A DNA stretch of 30,597 bases, taken from positions 1-30,597 of the forward strand of contig JBBRFW010000044.1 in NCBI GenBank assembly GCA_038241255.1. The letters run 5' to 3'. Both the position numbers and the translations under genes were made by a program. The notes below the pieces were generated by a model. It searched no databases. It saw nothing but the letters and a program-made list of their open reading frames with translations, and was not told where the DNA came from. The stretch is from Schlegelella_A sp038241255 (lineage in GTDB: Bacteria; Pseudomonadota; Gammaproteobacteria; Burkholderiales; Burkholderiaceae_C). Below, piece by piece: positions 8,430-15,030 of the stretch. Positions within the stretch are counted from its first letter, which is position 1. Every line of letters starts with the position of its first letter.

Positions 8430-9233
8430 TCAGTGCCCGAGACGCGCCAGGAACTCGTCGATCGCTTCGGTGCTGGCGCCCGGCGCGCTCAGGTGGGGGC
8501 AATGGCCGACGTTGTCGATGATCGCGAGCGTCGCGTTGGGCAGCGTCCGTTGCATGAAATCGCCGACCGAGCGCGGTGCGATGAGGTCGTCGCTGCATTG
8601 CAGAACGAGCGCCGGCGCGGCGAGCTTCGCCACGTCGGCGCGATGGTCCGACATGAATGTCACTCGGGCGAAGTGCTTGGCGATCTCGGGATCGGTGCGG
8701 CAGAAGCTGTTGGTCAGCTCGATGCCGAGCTCGGGCCGCTCGGGGGCGCCCATGATTGCCGGAGCCATCGTGCTCGACCAGCCGAGATAGTTGCTTTCCA
8801 GGGTATCGAGCAGGCCCTCGATGTCGGCCCGGCTGAAGCCGCCGACGTAGTCGCCGTCGTTGATGTAGCACGGCGAAGGCCCGACCATGACGTGAGCATC
8901 GATCCGCCCCGGCGCTTCGATGCCGGCGAGCATGCCGATGGTGGCGCCGACCGAATGGCCGACGAACACGACCGGACCCCTCGCGAACTGGTCGATGATC
9001 TCCAGCGCATCGCTGGCGTGGCCGTGCAGCGAGTCGTACTTCTCGCGGTCGTACGCCGACAGGTCCGATTGGCCGCTGCCGACGAGGTCGAAGAGAACCG
9101 TCCTGAAGCGCGATGCATAGCCCGGCGCGAGCAGGCGCCACATGCTCTGGTCGCAGCCGAAGCCGTGCGCGAAGACCAGGGTCGCCGGTCCGTCGCCCCT
9201 CACTTCGACGTTGTTTCTCTGCTGCACGCCCAC
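8430..9233 (-). CDS. RsbQ-like alpha/beta hydrolase
   Basis: 267 aa with the RsbQ/KAI2/D14 signature: FAHGFGCDQSMWR near the N-terminus, FDLVGSGQSDLSAYD, the nucleophile elbow GHSVG (Ser94), MVGPSPCYIND, the acid in LQCSDDLIAP (Asp216) and catalytic His244 in GHCPHLS. The triad spacing matches Bacillus RsbQ (Ser96, Asp219, His247; 269 aa). RsbQ hydrolyses an unknown small hydrophobic ligand and is required for the PAS phosphatase RsbP to sense energy stress. I start at GTG 9233 because GAGGAA lies 7 nt upstream and the product then begins GVQQRNNV as in relatives; ATG 9305 would add 24 residues without conserved character. It lies 10 nt upstream of a PAS histidine kinase, and the two should form an operon. 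Confidence 0.88.
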   Translation of the reverse strand: MGVQQRNNVEVRGDGPATLVFAHGFGCDQSMWRLLAPGYASRFRTVLFDLVGSGQSDLSAYDREKYDSLHGHASDALEIIDQFARGPVVFVGHSVGATIGMLAGIEAPGRIDAHVMVGPSPCYINDGDYVGGFSRADIEGLLDTLESNYLGWSSTMAPAIMGAPERPELGIELTNSFCRTDPEIAKHFARVTFMSDHRADVAKLAAPALVLQCSDDLIAPRSVGDFMQRTLPNATLAIIDNVGHCPHLSAPGASTEAIDEFLARLGH

Positions 9234-9357
9234 GGGAAGTTTCCTCGGCAGGCTGCCTTCGGCCTTCGTCGGCCGCTTCGAGCGCTGGTGCTGCAATTCT
9301 TCCATAGACCTCGTGAAGAGGTGGGGCAGGCCGACAGCGCGAGTTCCGGCGGCGCGC

Positions 9358-9780
9358 TCAGCCGGACTGCAACCCCGCCGCCTCGATGCCGGCGATGCAG
9401 ATCGCCTCGTCCTCGTCGCCTGTGCCGCCGCTTGCGCCCGCCGCGCCGATGACCCGGCCCTGCGCGTCCTTGATCAGCACCGCGCCGGTCTGGGGGATGA
9501 ACTTGCCGTTGCCCGTCGACGCGAGCGCGCCGAAGAACGCTGGCAGGTCCTTGGCTCGCTGGGTCAGGACGCGCGAGGCGGCGCCCATGGCGATCGATGC
9601 CCAGGCCTTGCCGGTCGCGATGTCGATCCGGAACATGCTCGCGCCGTCCTGGCGTTGCGCGCTCCGGGTATGCCCCGAGGCATCGAGCACGACCACCGCC
9701 ATCGGCTTGTAGCCGGCTTCGGCGGAGCGCTGCAATGCAGAGGCGATGATCCGGTTGGCCTGTTCGAGGGTGACGTCCAT
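9358..9780 (-). CDS. GlcG/HbpS-family protein (heme-binding-like)
   Basis: 140-aa single-domain protein of the GlcG/HbpS (DUF336, PF03928) family: MDVTLEQANRIIASALQRSA at the start, VVVLDASGHTRSAQRQDGAS in the middle, and a Gly-rich end (AAGASGGTGDEDEAICIAGI). Members form octamers; some bind heme or act in glycolate or cobalamin pathways, but most have no proven activity. Cytoplasmic here, with no signal peptide. ATG 9780 is chosen because the family begins a few residues before TLEQA; the frame could extend to 10149, but that part is antisense to the next genes. Same strand as the RsbQ-like gene but about 120 nt upstream of it, so co-transcription is possible and unproven. Confidence 0.85.
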   Translation of the reverse strand: MDVTLEQANRIIASALQRSAEAGYKPMAVVVLDASGHTRSAQRQDGASMFRIDIATGKAWASIAMGAASRVLTQRAKDLPAFFGALASTGNGKFIPQTGAVLIKDAQGRVIGAAGASGGTGDEDEAICIAGIEAAGLQSG

Positions 9781-9851
9781 GCGCCACGATACCCGGCCCT
9801 GACCACTTTCGTCAGCTCGGGGGCGGTACGGTACTTGCCTCGTCGGAGCCG

Positions 9852-10073
9852 ATGGGCCCGCAACCAACGTGCGCGAGATCGAGGACGGAACGCTTCGCGT
9901 GGCACTACGCGTTCTTCGCGCGCCTGGCCAATCGAAGAGCGCCGGGCTCACCGGCGCAGCTGCTGCACCTGACGCAAGCCGTCCACGCCTTCCGCGGCCA
10001 CCTGGATCCCCTCCGCGTCGCCGACGAGGTGTTGCTGACCTGGCCCTTCGATGTGCCGGAACCGGGTGGCTGA
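9852..10073 (+). CDS. small hypothetical protein (73 aa)
   Basis: No domain recognised. Residues from about TERFAWHYAFFARLANR to FDVPEPGG have strong third-position G/C bias and a plausible helical pattern (AQLLHLTQAVHAFRGHL), indicating a real gene. ATG 9852 has GGAG a few bases upstream. It precedes the MFS gene by 9 nt and probably opens that operon; it is divergent from the GlcG-like gene. Confidence 0.6.
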   Translation: MGPQPTCARSRTERFAWHYAFFARLANRRAPGSPAQLLHLTQAVHAFRGHLDPLRVADEVLLTWPFDVPEPGG

Positions 10074-10082
10074 TCCGGCACA

Positions 10083-11351
10083 GTGACGAAAACCGGTCTG
10101 CCGGGCCGGCCCGGCGCAGAAGGATCGAGCCCGGCACGCTCCGGCGCATTCCGCTCGCTTCGCAACCGCAACTACCGCCTGTGGGCGGCGGGCGCGTTTG
10201 TCTCGAATGTCGGAACTTGGATGCAGCGCACCGCCCAGGACTGGCTCGTCCTGGCCGAGCTGACGCCGCACAACGCGACCGCGGTCGGCATCGTGATGGC
10301 GCTCCAGTTCGGGCCTTCGCTGGTCCTGCTGCCGCTGACGGGCATCGCTGCCGATCACCTCGACCGGCGCAAGCTGCTCTTGGTCACGCAGGCCGCGATG
10401 GGCGTGCTGGCGCTCGCGCTGGGGCTGCTCACGCTGCTCGGCGCGATTCAGCTGTGGCACGTGTACGTCTTGGCGCTCCTCCTCGGTTGCGTCAGCGCCT
10501 TCGACGCGCCGGCGCGCCAGACCTTCGTCTCCGAGCTGGTCGGCCCGAGCGATCTCGCCAACGCGGTGGCGCTCAACTCGACGTCGTTCCAGGCGGCGCG
10601 GTTGATCGGCCCGGCCGTCGCCGGGATCCTCATCGCCGCGTTCGGCTCCGGCTGGTCGTTCCTGTGCAATGCACTCTCGTTCGCGGCCATGCTCGGCTCG
10701 CTGGCGGCGCTGCGCGTCGGCGAGCTGCACCGCGTCGAGCCGCCGGCGCTGACGCGCGGCAGCCTCGGCGAAGGGTTGCGCTACCTGCGCGACCGCGATG
10801 ACCTGAAGACGGTCCTCGCGATGCTGTTCCTGGTCGCCACCTTCGGCCTCAACTTCCCGATCTTCATCGCAACGATGGCGGTCAGCGTCTTTCACGTCGG
10901 CGCCCACGCCTACGGCCTGCTCACCTCGGTGATGGCCATCGGCTCGGTGGCCGGCGCTTTGCTGTCGGCGCGGCGGGCGCAGCCGCGCATGTCGCTGCTC
11001 ATCGCCGGCGCGGCCATCTTCGGGGCGGGCTGTGCGGCGGCGGCGCTGATGCCCGGCTACGCGCTTTTCGCGGCGACGCTGGTGGTGATCGGAATGGCCG
11101 CGCAGACCTTCATGATTGGCGCCAACAGCACCGTCCAGCTCGCGAGCGAGCCGGCGATGCGCGGCCGCGTAATGGCGATCTATCTCGCGATCGCGCTCGG
11201 CAGCACGCCGCTGGGCGCGCCGATCGTCGGCTGGGTCGCCGATGCCTTCGGGCCGCGCTGGGCGCTCGCCGTCGCCGCCGTGGCGGGCCTCGCCGCCGCG
11301 CTCGTCGGCGTGCGGCACATCCGCAGCGGGCTCGCACAATCGACCCCATGA
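10083..11351 (+). CDS. MFS transporter (EntS/MFS_3-like exporter)
   Basis: 422-aa inner-membrane protein with about 11-12 hydrophobic helices from residue 35 to 415. The family marker RSLRNRNYRLWAAGAFVSNV, with GTWMQRTAQDWLV next, is typical of the MFS_3 group (enterobactin exporter EntS and related drug exporters). The loop ADHLDRRKLLL after TM2 corresponds to the MFS signature GxxxDRxxRR, and FDAPARQTFVSELV matches the conserved loop after TM4. The start is GTG 10083, 9 nt after the preceding stop, which suggests coupling; the first ~20 residues are low-complexity and the true start is uncertain. The stop overlaps the next start (ATGA), so the transporter and the aspartoacylase-like enzyme are co-translated; the cargo may be an amino-acid derivative, but that is inference. 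Confidence 0.88.
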   Translation: MTKTGLPGRPGAEGSSPARSGAFRSLRNRNYRLWAAGAFVSNVGTWMQRTAQDWLVLAELTPHNATAVGIVMALQFGPSLVLLPLTGIAADHLDRRKLLLVTQAAMGVLALALGLLTLLGAIQLWHVYVLALLLGCVSAFDAPARQTFVSELVGPSDLANAVALNSTSFQAARLIGPAVAGILIAAFGSGWSFLCNALSFAAMLGSLAALRVGELHRVEPPALTRGSLGEGLRYLRDRDDLKTVLAMLFLVATFGLNFPIFIATMAVSVFHVGAHAYGLLTSVMAIGSVAGALLSARRAQPRMSLLIAGAAIFGAGCAAAALMPGYALFAATLVVIGMAAQTFMIGANSTVQLASEPAMRGRVMAIYLAIALGSTPLGAPIVGWVADAFGPRWALAVAAVAGLAAALVGVRHIRSGLAQSTP

Positions 11352-12283
11352 ACACTCCCCTTCCTCCTTTCGAAGTGCTGCCGCGCGACCTCTCGGCATA
11401 TCGCGCCGGCAATACCGGAATCGACTACGTCCACCGCTTCGAGTCCGGTCGTCCCGGCCCGCATGTGATGGTCAACGCGCTGACCCACGGCAACGAGTTC
11501 TGCGGCATGGTCGCGGTGTGCGACCTGCTCGACCGCGGCGTGCGACCGGAGATCGGCACGCTGACGCTGAGCTTTGCCAACGTCGCGGCCTACGAGACCT
11601 TCGATGCGTCGAAGCCGTTCGACAGCCGCCAGATCACGCACAACCTCAACCGCATCTGGTCGCCGGCCTGGCTCGACGGTGACGAAGACAGCGCGGAGCT
11701 GCGCCGCGCGCGCGAGATGCGAGCGGCCGTCGCCGTCGCCGACCACATCCTCGACATCCACTCGACGAGCCAGGACGTGGTGCCGTTCTGGGTCTATCCG
11801 TCGTTCGAGCGCAATTCCGCGGTGGCCGGCGCGCTGCCGCGCCCCGAGGTGCACCTGGTCATGCCCGCCGGCCTCGGCTCGGGCACGCCGCTCATTCAGC
11901 ACGGCTCGCACGGCCGCGTCGACGGCGCCGGCGCGGCTCTCGTCGTCGAGTGCGGCCAGCACTTCAGGCAGGCGTCGGCCGACCTCGCCATCGCTGTGGC
12001 GAGGGATTTCCTGGCCCACCTCGGTCTCGTCGGCCCAAGGGGGCCGGCGCCGGCGCAGCCACCGCGCCGTTTCGAGCTGCTGCGCACGCACGTGATTCAG
12101 CACGAGAGTTTCTTTTTCGCGCGGCCGGTGATCGGCTTCGAGGCCTTCGCCGAAGGCGAGCTCATCGCCTGCGACGGGCCGCTCGAGATCCGCGCGCCGT
12201 GCGACGACTGCACGATCTTCATGCCCGCGCGCGTCGCCATCGTCGGACGTGAAGGCGTCTACCTGACGAAGCCGATGCGCTGA
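11348..12283 (+). CDS. succinylglutamate desuccinylase/aspartoacylase-family zinc hydrolase
   Basis: 311-aa M14-like carboxypeptidase-fold enzyme (AstE/AspA family, PF04952). Zinc ligands are visible as HGNE (His47, Glu50) and His138 in DIHSTS; the substrate-binding Asn-Arg pair in HNLNRIW (about 101-102) and the general-base glutamate in VVECGQH (Glu201) are also present. Known members remove an acyl group from N-acyl amino acids such as N-acetylaspartate or N-succinylglutamate; no ast operon genes are nearby, so a generic N-acyl amino acid or amide is likelier than arginine catabolism (inference). Start ATG 11348 overlaps the MFS stop by 4 nt. Confidence 0.88.
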   Translation: MNTPLPPFEVLPRDLSAYRAGNTGIDYVHRFESGRPGPHVMVNALTHGNEFCGMVAVCDLLDRGVRPEIGTLTLSFANVAAYETFDASKPFDSRQITHNLNRIWSPAWLDGDEDSAELRRAREMRAAVAVADHILDIHSTSQDVVPFWVYPSFERNSAVAGALPRPEVHLVMPAGLGSGTPLIQHGSHGRVDGAGAALVVECGQHFRQASADLAIAVARDFLAHLGLVGPRGPAPAQPPRRFELLRTHVIQHESFFFARPVIGFEAFAEGELIACDGPLEIRAPCDDCTIFMPARVAIVGREGVYLTKPMR

Positions 12284-12355
12284 TCGGCGGCCCACCGACT
12301 TCGTCGCCAGCGAGCAGGCCATCGTCGAGGCTTTCGGGCCGGCTCAGCGATCATT

Positions 12356-12384
12356 GTGGACACCGTCCACTTTTTGGCTAAAAT
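12356..12384 (+). promoter_or_regulatory. promoter with dyad operator upstream of VOC remnant and TetR gene
   Basis: A perfect dyad GTGGAC-ACC-GTCCAC spans 12356-12370. TGGACA (12357-12362, five of six matches to TTGACA) followed after 16 nt by TAAAAT (12379-12384, five of six to TATAAT) makes a good sigma-70 promoter whose -35 box lies inside the dyad. The TetR-family gene 400 nt downstream is the natural candidate to bind it (inference). Confidence 0.55.
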
Positions 12385-12438
12385 CTTGTTGCGCGCACGT
12401 TCGCGCGGCACGATCCTCCTTCGCCATCCAGGATTCCC

Positions 12439-12786
12439 CTGAAAGTCACTCCCTATCTCTCGTTCCTTGGACGCTGCAAGGAGGCCATCCCCTTCTACGA
12501 ATCGGCGCTCGGCGCCAAGACGCGGTCGTGCATGCTCTTCAGTCAGGCGCCTCCTCCGGAGATGAGGTCGTCGCCGCCCGGGGACGACGTCATGCATGCC
12601 AAGCTCAGGGGGCGCCTCGATGGCGCTCACGGCCGCGGACGACGCGAAGGATGCCGCCTCCTTCCACGCGCTGGCCGAGGGCGGCAGCAAGGTCCAGATC
12701 CACTGGCCAAGACCTTCTTCTCGTCAAGCTTCGCCATGGTCTGCGACCGGTGCGGTCTGACCTGGATGACCGCGGTCGAACCCTGA
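12439..12786 (+). pseudogene. VOC/PhnB-like (glyoxalase-fold) protein, decayed
   Basis: Translated pieces match a PhnB/YjdN-type VOC protein in order but not in one frame. Frame 1 gives KVTPYLSFLGRCKEAIPFYE and SALGAKTR, later GDDVMHAKL; a different frame then gives ALTAADDAKDAASFHALAEG and GSKVQI; the end returns to frame 1 with LAKTFFSSSFAMVCDRCGLT and WMTAVEP. Compared with the usual ~140-residue layout, roughly 20 residues are missing between HAKL and ALTAADD, and a base is lost near 12704-12712. No ATG starts the N-terminal piece: the codon before KVTPY is CTG. The gene is therefore dead. Functional relatives are small dimeric metalloenzyme-like proteins of poorly known role. It sits between the dyad promoter and the TetR gene. 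Confidence 0.75.
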
Positions 12787-12797
12787 GCGCAACCGCG

Positions 12798-13442
12798 ATG
12801 AGCCCCGCCTTCGCGGCCGCGCGGCCGCGAAGCACCTACCGCCACGGCGATCTGCAATGGGCGCTGCTGGCGGCGGGGGTGCAGCTGGCGCGGGCCGGCG
12901 GCCCCGCGGCGGTGGTGCTGCGCGAGGCGACGCGCCGGGCGGGCGTCGCCCCGAATGCCGCCTATCGCCATTACGCCAGCCGCGAGGAACTGCTCGACGC
13001 CGTCCGCGCCGCCGCCCTCGTGACTTGCGCGCAGGCGATGCGGAAGGAGCTCGCGAAGGCGAAGCCCGCGGCGAGCGCCGTCGACCGCGCGCGGGTTCAC
13101 CTGCGCGCGGTCGGCCTCGGCTATCTTGATTTCGCCCGCGCCGAGCCGGGTCTTTTCCGGACCGCGTTCTCGATGCCGGGCGCGGCGGCGCAGCGACTGG
13201 CCGAAGACGCCGTGCCCGAGGCGCTGCACCCTTTCGCGCTGCTCGGCGCCGCCCTCGATGAACTCGTCGACGCCGGCCTGCTGCCTCGCGAACGCCGTGC
13301 CGGCGCCGAGTACGTCGCCTGGTCGGCGGTTCATGGCCTGGCGATGCTCGTGCTCGACGGACCGCTCGCGCCATTCAGCCGCAGCCGGATGCGTGCCGTC
13401 GCCCAGCGCGTGCTGGAGATGGTCGAGCGAGGCTTGTCTTGA
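12798..13442 (+). CDS. TetR/AcrR-family transcriptional regulator (WHG type)
   Basis: 214-aa one-component regulator. The N-terminal helix-turn-helix is at about residues 37-68 (VVLREATRRAGVAPNAAYRH, then YASREELLDAV). The C-terminal ligand domain contains the AWSAVHGLAMLVLDGPL segment that is characteristic of TetR_C_33/WHG-domain members. It acts as a DNA-binding dimer, usually a repressor released by a small hydrophobic ligand. ATG 12798 is the only ATG near the domain start; it lies 12 nt after the end of the VOC remnant, so both were probably transcribed from the dyad promoter at 12356-12384, implying autoregulation (inference). A GST gene follows 41 nt later with its own strong ribosome-binding site and may be a target. 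Confidence 0.87.
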   Translation: MSPAFAAARPRSTYRHGDLQWALLAAGVQLARAGGPAAVVLREATRRAGVAPNAAYRHYASREELLDAVRAAALVTCAQAMRKELAKAKPAASAVDRARVHLRAVGLGYLDFARAEPGLFRTAFSMPGAAAQRLAEDAVPEALHPFALLGAALDELVDAGLLPRERRAGAEYVAWSAVHGLAMLVLDGPLAPFSRSRMRAVAQRVLEMVERGLS

Positions 13443-13483
13443 CGGCCGCCAGTCGCGCGACATCTCTCAACGAGGAGCGTTCC

Positions 13484-14134
13484 ATGACGATCGAAATCGC
13501 CGCTTTCCGGTGGGTGCCGGCCTTCGCGCAAGGCTATGTCAAGGACCTGCGCGTCCGCTGGGCGCTCGAGGAGGCGGGCCTGCCGTACCGCGTGACCTTG
13601 GTCGATCGCCAGGCGGTTCAGTCGGCCGCCTATCGACGGTGGCAGCCGTTCGGCCAGGTGCCCGCGTATCGCGATGGCACGGTGGAGTTGTTCGAATCGG
13701 GCGCGATCGTGCTCCACATCGCGAGCAGCTCGGCGGCGCTCGCGCCGCCGAGCGCCGAAGGAAGGGCGCGCACATCGACCTGGGTCTTCGCGGCGCTCAA
13801 CACCATCGAGCCCGCGTCGCGTGCGTTTCTCGATCTCGCCGATGCCGATGCCGATGCAGCGGGCGCCGACGCTCGCCAGGCCCGGGCGCTGGAAGCGCTG
13901 CGGCTTCGGCTCGCCGAGCTGTCGGCCTGGCTCGAGGGCAAGGACCACCTCGAGGGGCGCTTCAGCGCCGGCGACCTGACGATGACGACCGTGCTGCGCG
14001 AGCTGGTCGATTGCGGCGTCCTGGCCGAGTTCCCGCGACTCGACGATCTCCGGCGCCGATGCCAGGCGCGGCCGGCGTTCGGGCGTGCCCTTGAAGCGCA
14101 GCTGCAGGCCTTTCGCGACCACAAGCCGACCTAG
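13484..14134 (+). CDS. glutathione S-transferase family protein
   Basis: 216 aa. N-terminal thioredoxin-like domain (about residues 1-85) with RVRWALEEAGLPYRV, the cis-Pro in GQVPAYRDG and the glutathione-binding ES pair in LFESGAIVLHIA; the C-terminal all-helical domain (about 95-210) contains FSAGDLTMTTVLREL, equivalent to the usual FSxADI N-capping motif. Cytoplasmic; conjugates or reduces with glutathione, substrate unknown. ATG 13484 has GAGGAG 8 nt upstream. It lies 41 nt after the TetR gene on the same strand, a common detoxification-gene arrangement. Confidence 0.88.
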   Translation: MTIEIAAFRWVPAFAQGYVKDLRVRWALEEAGLPYRVTLVDRQAVQSAAYRRWQPFGQVPAYRDGTVELFESGAIVLHIASSSAALAPPSAEGRARTSTWVFAALNTIEPASRAFLDLADADADAAGADARQARALEALRLRLAELSAWLEGKDHLEGRFSAGDLTMTTVLRELVDCGVLAEFPRLDDLRRRCQARPAFGRALEAQLQAFRDHKPT

Positions 14135-14171
14135 AACGCGAGCCCGAGCCGCGCGGGCCTGCCGGCCGCGG

Positions 14172-14189
14172 TCGTGACGGAAGTCACGA
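14172..14189. promoter_or_regulatory. possible CRP/FNR-type operator
   Basis: TCGTGAC-GGAA-GTCACGA is a perfect 7-bp dyad. It contains GTGA-N6-TCAC, four of five bases of each CRP half-site (TGTGA-N6-TCACA). It lies 37 nt after the GST stop and about 150 nt before the next start; it could equally be part of a 3' hairpin. Confidence 0.35.
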
Positions 14190-14242
14190 ATCGCCGCTGC
14201 ACCGATCCTCGGCGCCTCGCAGAGCACCGAACCGGCTGTCGC

Positions 14243-14264
14243 GATCCCCGCACGCGCGGGGGTC
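14243..14264 (+). terminator. strong GC hairpin between GST and membrane protein
   Basis: GATCCCCGC (14243-14251) pairs with GCGGGGGTC (14256-14264) over 9 bp with one G-U pair and a 4-nt loop. There is no T-run after it, so termination by it is uncertain. Confidence 0.4.
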
Positions 14265-14341
14265 GTGCGGCGCGCCCGCGCCGCTACGCTGCACGCCTTC
14301 CGGTCGAGCCGGCGGCTCGATCTCGATCTTTGGGGCCCGCC

Positions 14342-14725
14342 ATGATGAATCGATACCTCGCGTTGCTCGTTTCTGCCCTCGCACCGGCCTCCGCCGCCGC
14401 GTTGCTGATCGCCGGCGCGCATCCGATCGGCGTGGTCACGCTGGCCGAGCGCGCTCCCTGCCTCGGGCTGGCGATCCTGTCGATGGCGCTCGCGATCGCG
14501 CACATGCGCATCGCTCGGGCGCGATCGGCGCGCGCCGAAGCGGCGATGTGGTGGGGGCTGTCGATCTTCTTCGCGGTCGCGACGTTCGCCTTGCCGCGGT
14601 TCGGTGTCTGGGGCCTCGCCGCCGCGCTCGCGCTGGCCGCCACATCCGTGGCTCGGCTCCTCGCCGGTGCACGCCGCACCGCCGCGGTGTCGCCGTCACC
14701 TTTTCGTCGCCGCATCTTCGCTTGA
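14342..14725 (+). CDS. small integral membrane protein (127 aa), unknown function
   Basis: Three or four hydrophobic helices are visible: about residues 5-27 (YLALLVSALAPASAAALLIA), 38-55, 68-86 (MWWGLSIFFAVATFALPRFG) and 88-106; the tail is basic (RRTAAVSPSPFRRRIFA). I recognise no family. ATG 14342 begins the first helix, and TTTGGGG about 8 nt upstream is a passable ribosome-binding site. An upstream in-frame extension to 14174 is low-complexity and contains the dyad and hairpin described separately, so it is not coding. Confidence 0.6.
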   Translation: MMNRYLALLVSALAPASAAALLIAGAHPIGVVTLAERAPCLGLAILSMALAIAHMRIARARSARAEAAMWWGLSIFFAVATFALPRFGVWGLAAALALAATSVARLLAGARRTAAVSPSPFRRRIFA

Positions 14726-14834
14726 CGCGAGCGGCCCGCGGACACGCGGCTCGCGCCGGCGCTAACGGTCGTGCGCCGAGCGTGGATTCTCGATCGCCCG
14801 ACTGAGCCGAGCGCGGCGCGGCTACGATGCGACG

Positions 14835-15011
14835 ATGGACAGAACCGAGTGGGTGTCGCGCTTCATGCGCCGGATGGAGCGGCTGGATGTGCGGCTGCGC
14901 CCGGCTGAGCTCGCCGAGCTCGCCAGCGAGCACTTCGAGGCGAGCGGCGCTGCCGATCCCGAGGACATGGCCGAGGAGGCCGGCAAGGACGGCGTCCGGC
15001 GCGCCGACTAG
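14835..15011 (+). CDS. small hypothetical protein (58 aa)
   Basis: Reads MDRTEWVSRFMRRMERLDVR, continues through RLRPAELAELASEHFEASG, and ends in RRAD before TAG. It is rich in Arg and Glu, probably helical and soluble, with regular third-position G/C. It has no strong ribosome-binding site; GCTACGAT, a possible -10 element, ends 7 nt before the ATG, so the transcript may be nearly leaderless. Function unknown. The SDR gene starts 20 nt downstream on the same strand. Confidence 0.5.
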   Translation: MDRTEWVSRFMRRMERLDVRLRPAELAELASEHFEASGAADPEDMAEEAGKDGVRRAD

Positions 15012-15030
15012 CGTCGTTCGACCGCTTGTC

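Noticed and set aside
7163..8521. Long plus-strand open frame across the histidine kinase
   Set aside because: Low-complexity Arg/Ala/Asp translation; antisense to clear PAS, HisKA and HATPase motifs.
9234..9305. 24-residue longer RsbQ-like protein starting at ATG 9305
   Set aside because: The extra residues show no conserved character, and GTG 9233 has a better-spaced GAGGAA and the expected GVQQRNNV start; not fully excluded.
9948..11399. Long minus-strand open frame (483 codons) opposite the MFS gene
   Set aside because: Composition is Arg/Glu/His-rich with no domain; the plus strand has a well-formed membrane transporter.
12259..12690. Minus-strand frame opposite the VOC remnant
   Set aside because: No motif, and it spans the promoter; the plus-strand fragments match a known family.
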